NCBI RefSeq assembly: GCF_934525195.1
Contig: NZ_CAKSZA010000003.1
Span: forward strand, 186,001-250,000
From: an uncultured Eubacterium sp.
GTDB lineage: Bacteria > Bacillota > Clostridia > Oscillospirales > Acutalibacteraceae
Direction of reading: 5' to 3'
Length of the DNA: 64,000 nt
In this document: positions 37,601 to 44,596 of the stretch, piece by piece
Numbering within the stretch: position 1 is the first letter of the stretch
How the letters are laid out: the number at the start of each line of letters is the position of its first letter
Translations under genes and position numbers: made by a program
Notes under the pieces: generated by a model
The model's database searches: none
What the model saw: the letters and a program-made list of their open reading frames with translations, nothing else
Told to the model about the DNA's origin: nothing

Positions 37601-37672
37601 GGCAAGAAGATTACTGCCGGCCAGTTCAAGAGCATTATGAAGTCAGGAGTTAATTACGCTGCACTTGCATAA
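31631..37672 (+). CDS. Giant secreted protein with C-terminal dockerin-like module, 2013 aa
   Basis: GTG start at 31631, with GGAGGA ten bases upstream. The signal peptide KKSKNFARKIIAIVLSVLMA… ends at VYATS. Residues about 30–1050 are mainly helical and recall the 2644-residue neighbour in style (NIIKQLLTVFTSEPIMNKGI). About 1060–1440 is beta-rich. Three helical FIVAR-like segments follow (about 1440–1490, 1717–1770, 1835–1880). A carboxypeptidase-regulatory-like beta domain (from about 1885, FTVSGKVTEAIDG) leads into a dockerin-like end: DYNGDGKINSTD at 1967 is a canonical calcium loop, but the second loop (IGDGKKITAGQF) is degenerate. No catalytic domain is visible. It is probably a structural or adhesive cell-surface protein held by a cohesin partner. 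Confidence 0.8.
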   Translation: MKKSKNFARKIIAIVLSVLMAMSTFTGVLTVYATSKDDFHDDNLAANFMAWAETTDEQTCEALLDWVDEMLGNADIAPIHFYLNAVVAQIDLNGYLDSVDGALDLVGQVNKYVEDLKGVVGRDVKNLNITPIGTYDASGALKYTKEAQYVVSKCGKSYRAVNNAKDIVMALAQALCFNTNDDYYGNNQNHNVIGSFLKGTLHLGVANGFVDVYGLIGGIAGLNMWSGYQSNLVYNLVAQILFTKTNWFTEEEANGFREYLKDNNKGNRWNYDEQLLNKLSTEFLSKISIEMTYALEKQEDENGNITFAQTDSSKTRYKKMVAYLKKQGKEDTDENLVEASKHFGYDPNLRYDRNGEGMIYLFRYGQVGNEETFSIAPQDNFYTLLDKAFKLAWKTGLKPTLETMRVNNDMGWYEGHGGNFDNVYYYWLAENGKLDKTNWEANYTDPKFNEFANAVYKDKEYNCATVDEFKNMVRDSLVYERTVVENPQYNWRDISKSNDYVTAQDSRESLIFGKLRYSPLADKVFNIQTGPLNLYFMQTGFKNLAHFIDSYVENNTVDGVKYNNLAEALNDCLVAAVKDFFPQSEHVGMTVNGQFQSVNVPELKKTGAITDNKTLALTVSKTLVGNLCKIFEYTFNTTDENILNAFYNKTGVADAQKVTSSNLAETNLEEALVPFLVSCIRIIKATRSIHDEDFDHAKDAEGVAYVVLREFLSFSQPEKNYGEGFVKVDPKTDSYVAENDINGDGEPSLFEDALLPMARDAVGYLLSSIVPCRDANGDVWDYKKSNPITDKTTLFDLLNSVVCYYGSTDTFKEPSYGIRQTTKGMGVAALLGVVNPDGTCKVTMENNLWQNISAIANSIWPTIGVLQYGTSDKVGQADAHFLIYETLIESALDIGKLHGDAQVGGITNIIKQLLTVFTSEPIMNKGIDALVYDDVLASLVNGILGAKLNNQIYKHVIPTTSEMGNTATPFDSLVSKQYLCDYNGGDGKNATGVLGILIANIYCGFGGVASTTNATCGAGAWQGAMFAVKAVSYFVKGFLPQLGDHKFGPASISVNDPSRSDFAFNEPITDTYLTIKNESVGLNRFYKENDKIKYDNRYFVEVKSLKIDGVTGFSADVKAGTMIAPEESLKVKLTADYPSESSTATFTLTYNIYKGTNTNQKAELVYENQIAQCTMNFSSELGWFGTLTGGTDVKYNDDNAVGDISTLRRPETIIISSTNPSQIEKVGAYTLYDGVYEVDENNNARVSYSVGKNEAGEDVINVTNVDMVDYRADKIDTEGNVTNKGEWVCGEQVQVGNATFTTGVTEDEVNTKYKDNKEYSVVTRTHIAASVVKGQEEGSEIQPIYDANGNIVSVGVNPVAVQTGCVTATSTIQGINFLRGMSAVEGEDGYKRWLKVQKGTTSVEPGTYTFTLKGYDESSTDLDAGEPFEVVVADTGYASNLEKSYKAAKAQIDAYQPSDYKQLTTYNDIQTLFAETLNVIAAAPTAENASQFITNTELVPVTTTVKDTKGDAVYKKLSVNGNVSDYVKKNYHAYGGYYYLDEDHVYPIFTNQLADDNDIANGKYAGRSVQKIGNTYYYVNDLEYVNGWDTETYSVPYYGKTETVSQYEETVNGVKEMKNYYAKENHMYIFESGLSATSNADWAYTYTQVQRVTKPNDKAKKIDYRNLYQLAEDKMEYAVQNTIATGINTAAMDGIVNPENGIMAKRAGMESANYDVATYERMVKVAKEAEALVTKKADGSYTTTAASAQLKEAIKEFNKYYGLIESRPFAGSKIEAEIAHLTGTTKNNITAKITENKVENTTTYTNGSVTITGDPSVKYGKLVGGVLTNDGYTEKSWTDYINMLARAVKVAQTEAPATIVDVYVAKKELVMAENALEKAVAATTFTVSGKVTEAIDGKGTAGTYGISGVTIEYNGKTAMTKAGGSFSINLPIGQTTEVTFKGANGFERKVTFSAAATDVNVGYVAIDYNGDGKINSTDIALASVKGEIGDGKKITAGQFKSIMKSGVNYAALA

Positions 37673-37732
37673 TTAACGAATTACAGCACTAAATTAAATT
37701 CCGCTAAATTAATTACGATTTAGTTAATGTCC

Positions 37733-37774
37733 TACGATGCCTTGCGCAGGGACAACTTTGTGTGAGGCATCGTA
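37733..37774. promoter_or_regulatory. Inverted repeat upstream of the 350-aa gene
   Basis: TACGATGCCT (37733–37742) pairs perfectly with AGGCATCGTA (37765–37774) across a 22-base loop. There is no T-run after it, so it is more likely an RNA leader structure or operator than a terminator. Confidence 0.5.
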
Positions 37775-37806
37775 TCAAAAAACAAGAACTTTGGGGGTTT
37801 CATAAT

Positions 37807-38859
37807 ATGAAACATACTTTTAAAAGATTCTTAACTACCCCATTCGTTTGTTTAGTATTAATAATTTCGATGCTTGCTTTACCAATGAATGCAAGCGCCG
37901 TGGGTGGAACCCTCGGAAAAGAAACACCTAAACTAACTTGCGTATTTACCGACGCAAAAGGGAAAGCGGCAAATGGCAATATGCTCAAAGCGGGCACTTA
38001 CAAAGTTGACATTGTCCTTTCCGGAATGAAGGCTGTTTCTATAATTGAGTTAACTGCAACATACAAAGAACCAATCTCGTCAGTTACTTATTTAAGTTGC
38101 TACGGAACAAATCATGAAGATATGAACGAGAGCGGTCACAAGATCGATTCAACAACAGTTTCTGTTATGCAGGTTGCTGAAGGTGATGATACTTGTGCAA
38201 TCGATACAAATGGGACTGTAATGGTCTCACTTTCTGTTACGGTCACATCCTCTTGCGATTTTGCAGAAGTGTTTGAATTTTCACCAGACCCGCAATTATG
38301 CTTTGTACAGGCATCTTATCTTGATGGTAAGGAGAAAGGTTATGTACTTCAACCAAGTCTTGCAGATGGAATGTACAAGTTGCAAGCAGATGCATCTCCT
38401 GAATTCATTATTACAGAATTTGATGTAACCGGTTCTGTAACTATTGCAAGGGATTATCAGGGAGCTGCGTCAAGTGCTCCGGTAAAAGGTATCACTGTTT
38501 CAATCGAAGGAAAACCTGAAAAAACAGTGGTTACAGATGCTGATGGTGCATATACTCTTACAGAGCTTAGCGAAGGCGAGTATACACTTGTATTCAGCGG
38601 AGCAAACACTATTGACAGAAAGGTTAAGCTCGTGGTTTCTCGAGATAAGGCTGACGATTATGGTCAGCTTAACGTAGAGGAAATCGGAATTTGCGTTCTT
38701 GATTACAATCAGGACGGCAAGATTAACTCAACCGATATCGCACGATACTCGATGCAAAAAATCGATCTTAACGGCGACGGTCAAATTGACGAAGAAGATT
38801 ATAAAATCTTTAGGTCATTTTTGAGAAAAACTGTTGCATATACTCAAATGGAATTATAA
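37807..38859 (+). CDS. Secreted protein with cohesin-like fold and dockerin-like end, 350 aa
   Basis: Start ATG 37807 is placed just before the signal peptide (MKHTFKRFLTTPFVCLVLII…NASA) with GGGGG upstream. Residues about 45–200 are a beta-sandwich resembling a cohesin-type module (GTYKVDIVLSGMKAVSIIEL, then SLSVTVTSSCDFAEVFEF). Next come a carboxypeptidase-regulatory-like domain (about 215–295; VTDADGAYTLTELSEGEYTL) and two calcium loops, DYNQDGKINSTD at 299 and DLNGDGQIDEED at 320. The loops are only 21 residues apart, shorter than the roughly 30 of classical type I dockerins. It could bridge between a cohesin and another surface protein. It lies 24 bases before the 765-residue gene. Confidence 0.75.
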   Translation: MKHTFKRFLTTPFVCLVLIISMLALPMNASAVGGTLGKETPKLTCVFTDAKGKAANGNMLKAGTYKVDIVLSGMKAVSIIELTATYKEPISSVTYLSCYGTNHEDMNESGHKIDSTTVSVMQVAEGDDTCAIDTNGTVMVSLSVTVTSSCDFAEVFEFSPDPQLCFVQASYLDGKEKGYVLQPSLADGMYKLQADASPEFIITEFDVTGSVTIARDYQGAASSAPVKGITVSIEGKPEKTVVTDADGAYTLTELSEGEYTLVFSGANTIDRKVKLVVSRDKADDYGQLNVEEIGICVLDYNQDGKINSTDIARYSMQKIDLNGDGQIDEEDYKIFRSFLRKTVAYTQMEL

Positions 38860-38883
38860 AATAATTGGAGGAAACTATATAAA

Positions 38884-41181
38884 ATGAAAAAATCATTTAA
38901 AAAAGCAATAGCAATCCTCTTAGCAGTAATGATGATAGTTTGTTCTTTCCCATTGACAGTTTTGGCTGCCGGTGAAAGCAGAACAAATATTGATCTTCGA
39001 TTCGGTGATGTTTCAAATACAGCAACACCTAAGACTTATTTACAGAAGGCTCCAAATAGCCTTACTAATTTTGATAAGTACACCGGATTGAATTCTACCG
39101 CATTGGATTACGATAAAAACACCGGAAAAATTGACGGATATAACAAGGGTGATTTCTTTACAGTAACCGTTCTTATGAGAAATGTTACTGAGCTTGCAGC
39201 TGCCGAAGTTGCTATTAACTATTCTAAAAGTATTACACCTGCTTATATTAGTAGTAGGAAAGTTGCTAATCAACCTCTTACTCATACTTATGGTGAAGAA
39301 GCAGAGTATGCTGCCGCACCAAAATATCCTTCACTTGAAGCACTTCCTGAACAGAGCGGTAACGCCATTCATAACAATGGCACTTTCACAGTAGGCGAAA
39401 CATCATATATTGATGCTGAAAACAATGTGATGTATGCTAACTTTGCTGCTCAGACAGGTGCACCGAAAGTTGACACAAAATCTGTAACTGTTGGCAAGGA
39501 AACATTCACAAACACTGCTGTTTTGGCAACATTTATGTTCAAGATTGTTTCTGATGACCCAATCACATTTAATATTGCCACAGACGCTGCTGATAAGTAT
39601 AAGACTTATTATCTTAACACAGCTGCTAACGGCGGTAAGGTTTCAGAGTATGAACTCTATGATAAAGTAGACACAGAATCTCCTGCACTTGACTTCTTGG
39701 GCGAAAACGAGTATAATGAACCTAGTGTTAAAACTTATACCATCACATTCGTAGATGCTGAGGGTGTTAGAACAGAAAAGACCTATAATCAAGGTGACGC
39801 TGTTGAAATTCCTGCACTTCCTGCAGTTTCTCACGATAATGCAAAGCACTACACTTACGCTTGGGATGTTCAGCCTGAAGCTACCGCTACAAAGGACGCT
39901 ACTTACACAATCATCAAGACAGGCGCAGCTCACGAGTGGAACCAAGGCGAAGTAATCAAGGAACCTACAACGACTGAAACAGGTATCAAGAAATATACAT
40001 GTACATTTGACGGTTGTGGTGCTACAAAGACAGAAACACTTGATAAGCTTCCGGAAGCTCACGTACACAAATGGGGTGAGTGGAAGTACAACGGCGATGC
40101 CAAGTGGGATGCAACAGCTAAGGTTGGTACAAATGGTACTCAAACAAGAACATGTACAGAGTGTGGCAAAACTGAAACTAAGGAAGCTCCACACACTGAT
40201 AGACTTTGCAGACAGGCTACACAGTTGTCTATTGATTCAGCAATCCTTGTAAAGACATGGGTTCCTAAGGATGTTTGTGATTATTATGATAGCTTCTATA
40301 TGTCAGTTACATATACTACTAGAGAAGGCGTAAAGACTGAAGTAGTAGATGAATATGGAACAGGCACAAGCAAGGGAGTTACATATTATACATTCTCCTT
40401 TGATAAGATTATGCCTCACACTTTGAATGAGGAAGCTACGTATACTTTCTATGGTATAAAGGATGGCGTGACTTATTGGGGTGATGCATATAATTATGCA
40501 ATTACCACATATTTGAAATCACAGCTTGATAAGTATAATACTACTGCTTATCCAACATCATATTCAAATTACAGAAGATTGTTAGCAGATATTATTTGGT
40601 ATGGCTATAAAGCTCAAATTCAGCAAGGCTATGGTATTACAAATGGTAATAAGAAACCTATGACTGATTATATCACTCCAGAACAGTTAGCTTATAGAAC
40701 AACCGAAGACATTACTCTTAAGACTATTGATGATAAGAACTATGTAACGATTGATAACCCATCGGCTCAAATTGGTACAAACCTTAGAATGGGTGCTTCA
40801 GTTGACCTCGTAGTTGTTATGGCTAAAAAGACCACATCCTGTCCAGAACTTGACACATTGCAGGTTGAAGTAACAAAGGAAGGTCAACAGCCAGAAATAT
40901 TTACAGTTGAAAACAATCCTGATATGTTCCAAGTATCAGGAAAGTACCTCAACTTCTACTATAATGGTGTAAAGGGTAATGAGGCAAGTATTCCTGTATA
41001 TGTAAGACTTCTTGATGCAAATGGAAATGTAATTTCTAATACAAGAAGAATGAGTATTGAGTCATATTGCTATTCACAGATTACAGGTACAAAGGCAACT
41101 CAAGCCCTTAAGGATGTTTGTGATGCAATTATGCGTTATGCAAAATCTTCAGCACAATATATTGCCAATAAAAAAGCCTAA
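38884..41181 (+). CDS. Secreted cohesin-like multidomain protein, 765 aa
   Basis: ATG 38884 follows GGAGG. A signal peptide (MKKSFKKAIAILLAVMMIVC…TVLAA) is followed by a cohesin-like beta-sandwich (about 30–250; GDFFTVTVLMRNVTELAAAE and AVLATFMFKIVSDDPITF). Next is an InlB-type beta-grasp repeat (about 285–345; YTITFVDAEGVRTEKTYNQG). Then come two Cys-bearing repeats (HEWNQGEVIKEPTTTETGIK with CTFDGCGATKTE; HKWGEWKYNG with CTECGKTETKE) of the kind common in Firmicutes surface proteins. The last ~300 residues are an unassigned alpha/beta region. It may be the receptor for the dockerin-like ends of the two preceding proteins. The 32-residue peptide gene follows at 52 bases. Confidence 0.75.
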   Translation: MKKSFKKAIAILLAVMMIVCSFPLTVLAAGESRTNIDLRFGDVSNTATPKTYLQKAPNSLTNFDKYTGLNSTALDYDKNTGKIDGYNKGDFFTVTVLMRNVTELAAAEVAINYSKSITPAYISSRKVANQPLTHTYGEEAEYAAAPKYPSLEALPEQSGNAIHNNGTFTVGETSYIDAENNVMYANFAAQTGAPKVDTKSVTVGKETFTNTAVLATFMFKIVSDDPITFNIATDAADKYKTYYLNTAANGGKVSEYELYDKVDTESPALDFLGENEYNEPSVKTYTITFVDAEGVRTEKTYNQGDAVEIPALPAVSHDNAKHYTYAWDVQPEATATKDATYTIIKTGAAHEWNQGEVIKEPTTTETGIKKYTCTFDGCGATKTETLDKLPEAHVHKWGEWKYNGDAKWDATAKVGTNGTQTRTCTECGKTETKEAPHTDRLCRQATQLSIDSAILVKTWVPKDVCDYYDSFYMSVTYTTREGVKTEVVDEYGTGTSKGVTYYTFSFDKIMPHTLNEEATYTFYGIKDGVTYWGDAYNYAITTYLKSQLDKYNTTAYPTSYSNYRRLLADIIWYGYKAQIQQGYGITNGNKKPMTDYITPEQLAYRTTEDITLKTIDDKNYVTIDNPSAQIGTNLRMGASVDLVVVMAKKTTSCPELDTLQVEVTKEGQQPEIFTVENNPDMFQVSGKYLNFYYNGVKGNEASIPVYVRLLDANGNVISNTRRMSIESYCYSQITGTKATQALKDVCDAIMRYAKSSAQYIANKKA

Positions 41182-41232
41182 ATAGTAGTTACATACTATT
41201 CTAGAGATTTTGTAATGGGAGGTGAAACTATA

Positions 41233-41331
41233 ATGAAGTACACAAAGCCAGTAGCTGAACTTGAAAAGTTTGCAGTAGTTGATGTTGTAACAACATCAGG
41301 TAACGAAGGTGACCTTGAGCCTGAATTCTAA
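41233..41331 (+). CDS. 32-residue peptide, candidate modified-peptide precursor
   Basis: ATG 41233 with a very strong site GGGAGGTG (41217–41224), so the short frame is surely translated. The N-terminal part is MKYTKPVAELEKFAVVDVV, the C-terminal part TTSGNEGDLEPEF. There is no signal peptide and no Cys. The layout of a basic-amphipathic leader and an acidic Thr/Ser/Glu/Asp end recalls RiPP precursors, and TTxxxExD resembles ester- or amide-crosslinked graspetide cores. The end is shared with the lipoprotein encoded next (VTT…DLEPDF). It is co-transcribed with the 765-residue gene and closed by the terminator at 41344–41375. Modification is inferred, not shown. Confidence 0.7.
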   Translation: MKYTKPVAELEKFAVVDVVTTSGNEGDLEPEF

Positions 41332-41343
41332 CGCTAAAAAGAG

Positions 41344-41375
41344 ACACGGTGGATTTATCCACCGTGTTTTTTTAT
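41344..41375 (+). terminator. Intrinsic terminator after the peptide gene
   Basis: ACACGGTGGA (41344–41353) pairs with TCCACCGTGT (41358–41367), followed by T8. Confidence 0.92.
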
Positions 41376-41382
41376 ATTTATA

Positions 41383-41411
41383 TTGATTAGAATATATAAG
41401 GGTGGTATAAT
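41383..41411 (+). promoter_or_regulatory. Promoter of the lipoprotein / ATP-grasp operon
   Basis: TTGATT (41383–41388), 17-base spacer, TATAAT (41406–41411), giving a short leader before TTG 41431. Confidence 0.65.
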
Positions 41412-41430
41412 AAATTATGAGGTGATAAAT

Positions 41431-41874
41431 TTGAAAAAATCTTTAGTAATAATTTCGATAGTTGTTTTAATTATGATGTTCTATACTTCTTGTTCAAATG
41501 ATAAAAATGTTGAGAAAGAACAAACAGATATTAATACCACTGCAAATGTCAGTGAAACGGTAAGTAATCAGGAAACAGAAGAATTACACATTACAGAAAT
41601 GAAAACTACAAAAAAAGTATCAAAAAAAAATAAAAACAAAAAACAAAAAAATAAAACAAATGAAAAAGAAATGGTTTCTACAAAAGAACATTCAACAAAA
41701 ATAAAAAAATATTTAGTTGTTAAAGATGGAACTACAAGAGAGATGACTTCTATTGATTATGTTACAGAACCAACTACAACCACAACTACAAAATTAAATA
41801 AACATACAACAACATCTTCAACAACTGAAGAAGTAACTACTAATCCACATGATTTAGAACCGGATTTTGATTGA
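41431..41874 (+). CDS. Small Lys/Thr-rich lipoprotein ending in VTTNPHDLEPDFD, 147 aa
   Basis: TTG start at 41431 with GAGGTGAT just upstream. The upstream extension lacks a site and would spoil the signal peptide. KKSLVIISIVVLIMMFYTSC is a lipoprotein signal with Cys20 or so as the anchor. The mature protein is low complexity: Asn/Glu/Thr-rich, then a very basic tract (KKVSKKNKNKKQKNKTNEK), then Thr-rich. The last residues VTTNPHDLEPDFD repeat the end of the neighbouring 32-residue peptide. No domain is recognised. Its stop overlaps the ATP-grasp start (TGATG). It could display on the cell surface the same tail that the free peptide carries. The gene is much richer in A+T than the upstream surface genes. 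Confidence 0.7.
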   Translation: MKKSLVIISIVVLIMMFYTSCSNDKNVEKEQTDINTTANVSETVSNQETEELHITEMKTTKKVSKKNKNKKQKNKTNEKEMVSTKEHSTKIKKYLVVKDGTTREMTSIDYVTEPTTTTTTKLNKHTTTSSTTEEVTTNPHDLEPDFD

Positions 41875-42911
41875 TGAGAGATATGATGTATAATTTTGAA
41901 AATTGTGATATTGACATTGTAAAAGCAGTTGATAATTATATGCCTGAATTACGAAATGCAAATTGTCAATATATCAGCGAAATCATTGATGATATTTATG
42001 CTTCAAAAGAAAAATATCGATTAAGAAGATATGATGAGTATTTTAAATATGATTTTATAAATCTTCCAGATGAAAAAAGAAAATCTTTTATTGGTGCGGA
42101 AGAGTATTTTGATTATGTAAAAAGTTCTTTTGATGGAAATTATGATGATTGTATGATTTTTAAGAATAAAATTGATACATATAATATTTATAAAGACTAT
42201 TATCATAGAGATGTAGTTGGAATAAAAAACTTTAATGATTACATTAATTTTGAGAACTTTGCTAAAAAAAACAAAACCTTTATTGTAAAAGATGAAATGG
42301 GATCATTGGGCATTGATGTCAAAAAAATAACATTGACCAATTCAAAAGAAATAAAACCGGCTTTTTTTAGTTTGCTTCAATATGGTGGATGTATTTGTGA
42401 AGAATGGATAAACCAGTGCGATGAGTTTGCCGAGTTTTGTGACACTTGCGTAAATACAATTAGATTTATCTCTGCTTTTGATAATGGGGAACTAACAAGA
42501 ATTTATGCATTGTTTCGAACCGGAAGAAAAGGGAGTATTGTTGACAATACTAGCATGGGTGGAATTGCTTCAGCTGTTGATGTTGAATCAGGTATAGTTA
42601 TTTCAGACGGATATTCTAAGACAAATCTTGAATATTTTGAAAAACATCCTGATAGTGGGAAAAAATATAAAGGATTTCAAATTCCTCGTTGGGATGAATT
42701 GATTGATTTGGTTAAGCAATTACATTGCTTATATAAAAAAAGCCGATTTGTCGGTTGGGATTTGACTTTGACTAAGAATGGTTGGATTTTGGTAGAAGGA
42801 AATGGCAAACCAAATTTTGACACAATACAAATTATTAATTATAAAACTTTTGGGCACGGTTTACGTGACGAATTAATAAATGCATTGGGAAAATATAAAA
42901 ACCAGCAGTAG
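41874..42911 (+). CDS. ATP-grasp ligase of the sugar-transfer-associated type
   Basis: 345 residues; ATG 41874 overlaps the lipoprotein stop. The C-terminal two-thirds match the sugar-transfer-associated ATP-grasp family (PF14397-type): FIVKDEMGSLGIDV (nucleotide-binding lysine/Gly loop), CICEEWI, CVNTIRFIS, GSIVDNTSMGGIASAVD, GFQIPRWDE and VGWDLTLTKNGWILVEGNGK with PNFD (metal/ATP residues). ATP-grasp enzymes activate a carboxylate by phosphorylation and join it to an amine, hydroxyl or thiol. Coupled to a lipoprotein and next to a peptide with the same acidic tail, it may act on those carboxylates. This is inference; family members also occur with polysaccharide genes. Confidence 0.8.
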   Translation: MRDMMYNFENCDIDIVKAVDNYMPELRNANCQYISEIIDDIYASKEKYRLRRYDEYFKYDFINLPDEKRKSFIGAEEYFDYVKSSFDGNYDDCMIFKNKIDTYNIYKDYYHRDVVGIKNFNDYINFENFAKKNKTFIVKDEMGSLGIDVKKITLTNSKEIKPAFFSLLQYGGCICEEWINQCDEFAEFCDTCVNTIRFISAFDNGELTRIYALFRTGRKGSIVDNTSMGGIASAVDVESGIVISDGYSKTNLEYFEKHPDSGKKYKGFQIPRWDELIDLVKQLHCLYKKSRFVGWDLTLTKNGWILVEGNGKPNFDTIQIINYKTFGHGLRDELINALGKYKNQQ

Positions 42912-42932
42912 GATTTCTACTGCTGGTTTTTA
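42897..42932. terminator. Bidirectional terminator between convergent genes
   Basis: AAAACCAGCAGTA and TACTGCTGGTTTT form the stem around GGATTTC. T-rich on both strands; it ends the ATP-grasp operon and the kinase operon. Confidence 0.88.
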
Positions 42933-42941
42933 TACTGAAAT

Positions 42942-44564
42942 TTATCCGTTAAGGATTTCGAAATTCTTTTTATTGCATTTGTAGAGGTTTTTGAAGACCT
43001 CGAAGTTGCGGTCGTAGACCGCTTTGTTTGCTTTGTTTGGATGGTATGTAATCTTTGCGGGGATGAGCTTCTTGACCTCGGTCATTGAACTGATCATTCC
43101 TGTGCCGACAGCGATACAAGCTGCTGCGCCGACTGCACCGATGTTTTGCGGTGAGTCAACAACCTCAACATCTCTTTGGAGAATGTCGGCAAGGATTTGG
43201 CAAGTTGAAGCACCGAGTGCACCGCCGCCGCAGAAACGAACAGCGTTTGTTGTCTTGTACTTTGCAACCTTTTGTTCCTGACGCTCAAGCATCCATCTCA
43301 TATGGAAGCAAACGCCCTCAACAACAGCTCTGATAAGCTCGGTTTTGCCTGTTTCAAGGTGAATGTTGAAGAACATACCTGCGGCATTCGGGTCCTCAAA
43401 CGGACATCTGTTGCCGTGAAGCCACGGAGTGAACACAACGCCGTCAGAGCCCGGATTTGCTCTGTCGATAACCTCTTCAAGATAATCATAAAGGTTGAAA
43501 CTTTCCTCCTCCAAGTCGTCCTTCTTGTGACCGTATTTTTTGAGGAAAACGCCGATTTCGTCAAGTGCAAGGTGGTCCTTAACCCAACCCATACATTTGT
43601 TGGAGGTTTCAAGCTCGGCAAAATAATTGTAAGTTTCAGGATTTGCGCCAACGATAGCCGCCATCATAGCACCTGCGTCAACAAGCTGTTCCGGAACAAC
43701 GGTTCCTACCCAGCCCGAAGTGCCTGAATAAATGTGAGTGTCGCCGACTTCGGTTGCACCTGCGCCTACACCGATGAGCGAAGCGTCACCGCCGCCGCCG
43801 TAAACAGCCGTGCCCTCTGCAAGTCCGAGTTCCTCGGCAGCCTGCTTTGTGATTTCACCGACCTTTTCGGTGCTTGCCTTGATTTCAGGCATATGTTCAA
43901 TATTAACACCGACCATATCGCAAATCGGTTTGCACCAACCCTCGTGACCTTTGCGTGTGTCATAAAGAAGTGTGCCGAATGCGGAGTCGTTTGTCATAAC
44001 AAATTCACCGCTGCAACGGAGAATCATATATTCCTTAACATCAAGCCATTTGTAAATTCTCTTGAAGTTTTCAGGCTCGTGAGCCTCAACCCACTTGTAT
44101 TTCCAAATCGGGTCTTTAACAGATGACGAAACCGCACCTGTGTATTTGAGATATTTGAGAAGTTTTGTAACCTCAGCACCTGCAATCTGAACACCGTGTG
44201 CAATACCTTTTTTGATTTCTTCTCTTGCACGCTGATCCATATATGTCATCGGACGGCGGATACATTTGCCCTCTCTGTCAACGAGAACAAGTCCCTGCAT
44301 AGCAGAACAGAAGCTGATGCCCTCAATCTGCTCTTTCTTGATTTTGCGGCACTTTTTCAAAACCTCTTTGGTGGTGATGCACATTGCACTCCACCATTCG
44401 TCTGCGTCCTGCTCGCTTCCGCCCTTAACGCCTGTTTCCTCGTCAACATAGAGGTTGTATCCCTCTGTTGCGGATGCAAGAATTGTTATCTCTTTGTCGA
44501 TTTCGATAAGGCAGGTTTTTATGCCTGTTGTACCGATATCGTACGCCATTACATACTTACTCAT
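42942..44564 (-). CDS. FGGY-family carbohydrate kinase (xylulokinase-like)
   Basis: 540 residues with the two-domain actin-like kinase fold. N-terminal MAYDIGTTGIKTCLIEID (phosphate-binding), the substrate-loop region GISFCSAMQGLVLVDREGK, and C-terminal GVCFHMRWMLERQ, RFCGGGALGASTCQILADIL and NIGAVGAAACIAVG are family signatures. It phosphorylates a sugar, ketose or polyol. The exact substrate is not clear, and xylulose is only the closest well-known type. It follows tetR by 32 bases on the same strand and has GGAGGATACT before ATG 44564. It belongs to the regulon with the aminotransferase–aldolase operon. Confidence 0.85.
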   Translation of the reverse strand: MSKYVMAYDIGTTGIKTCLIEIDKEITILASATEGYNLYVDEETGVKGGSEQDADEWWSAMCITTKEVLKKCRKIKKEQIEGISFCSAMQGLVLVDREGKCIRRPMTYMDQRAREEIKKGIAHGVQIAGAEVTKLLKYLKYTGAVSSSVKDPIWKYKWVEAHEPENFKRIYKWLDVKEYMILRCSGEFVMTNDSAFGTLLYDTRKGHEGWCKPICDMVGVNIEHMPEIKASTEKVGEITKQAAEELGLAEGTAVYGGGGDASLIGVGAGATEVGDTHIYSGTSGWVGTVVPEQLVDAGAMMAAIVGANPETYNYFAELETSNKCMGWVKDHLALDEIGVFLKKYGHKKDDLEEESFNLYDYLEEVIDRANPGSDGVVFTPWLHGNRCPFEDPNAAGMFFNIHLETGKTELIRAVVEGVCFHMRWMLERQEQKVAKYKTTNAVRFCGGGALGASTCQILADILQRDVEVVDSPQNIGAVGAAACIAVGTGMISSMTEVKKLIPAKITYHPNKANKAVYDRNFEVFKNLYKCNKKNFEILNG

Positions 44565-44596
44565 AGTATCCTCCGTATATAAATTAAGTTTATTAA

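Noticed and set aside
41181..41232. Separate promoter for the 32-residue peptide
   Set aside because: Only a weak AATAGTA/TACTATT hairpin and no promoter hexamers at proper spacing; co-transcription with the upstream gene is simpler.
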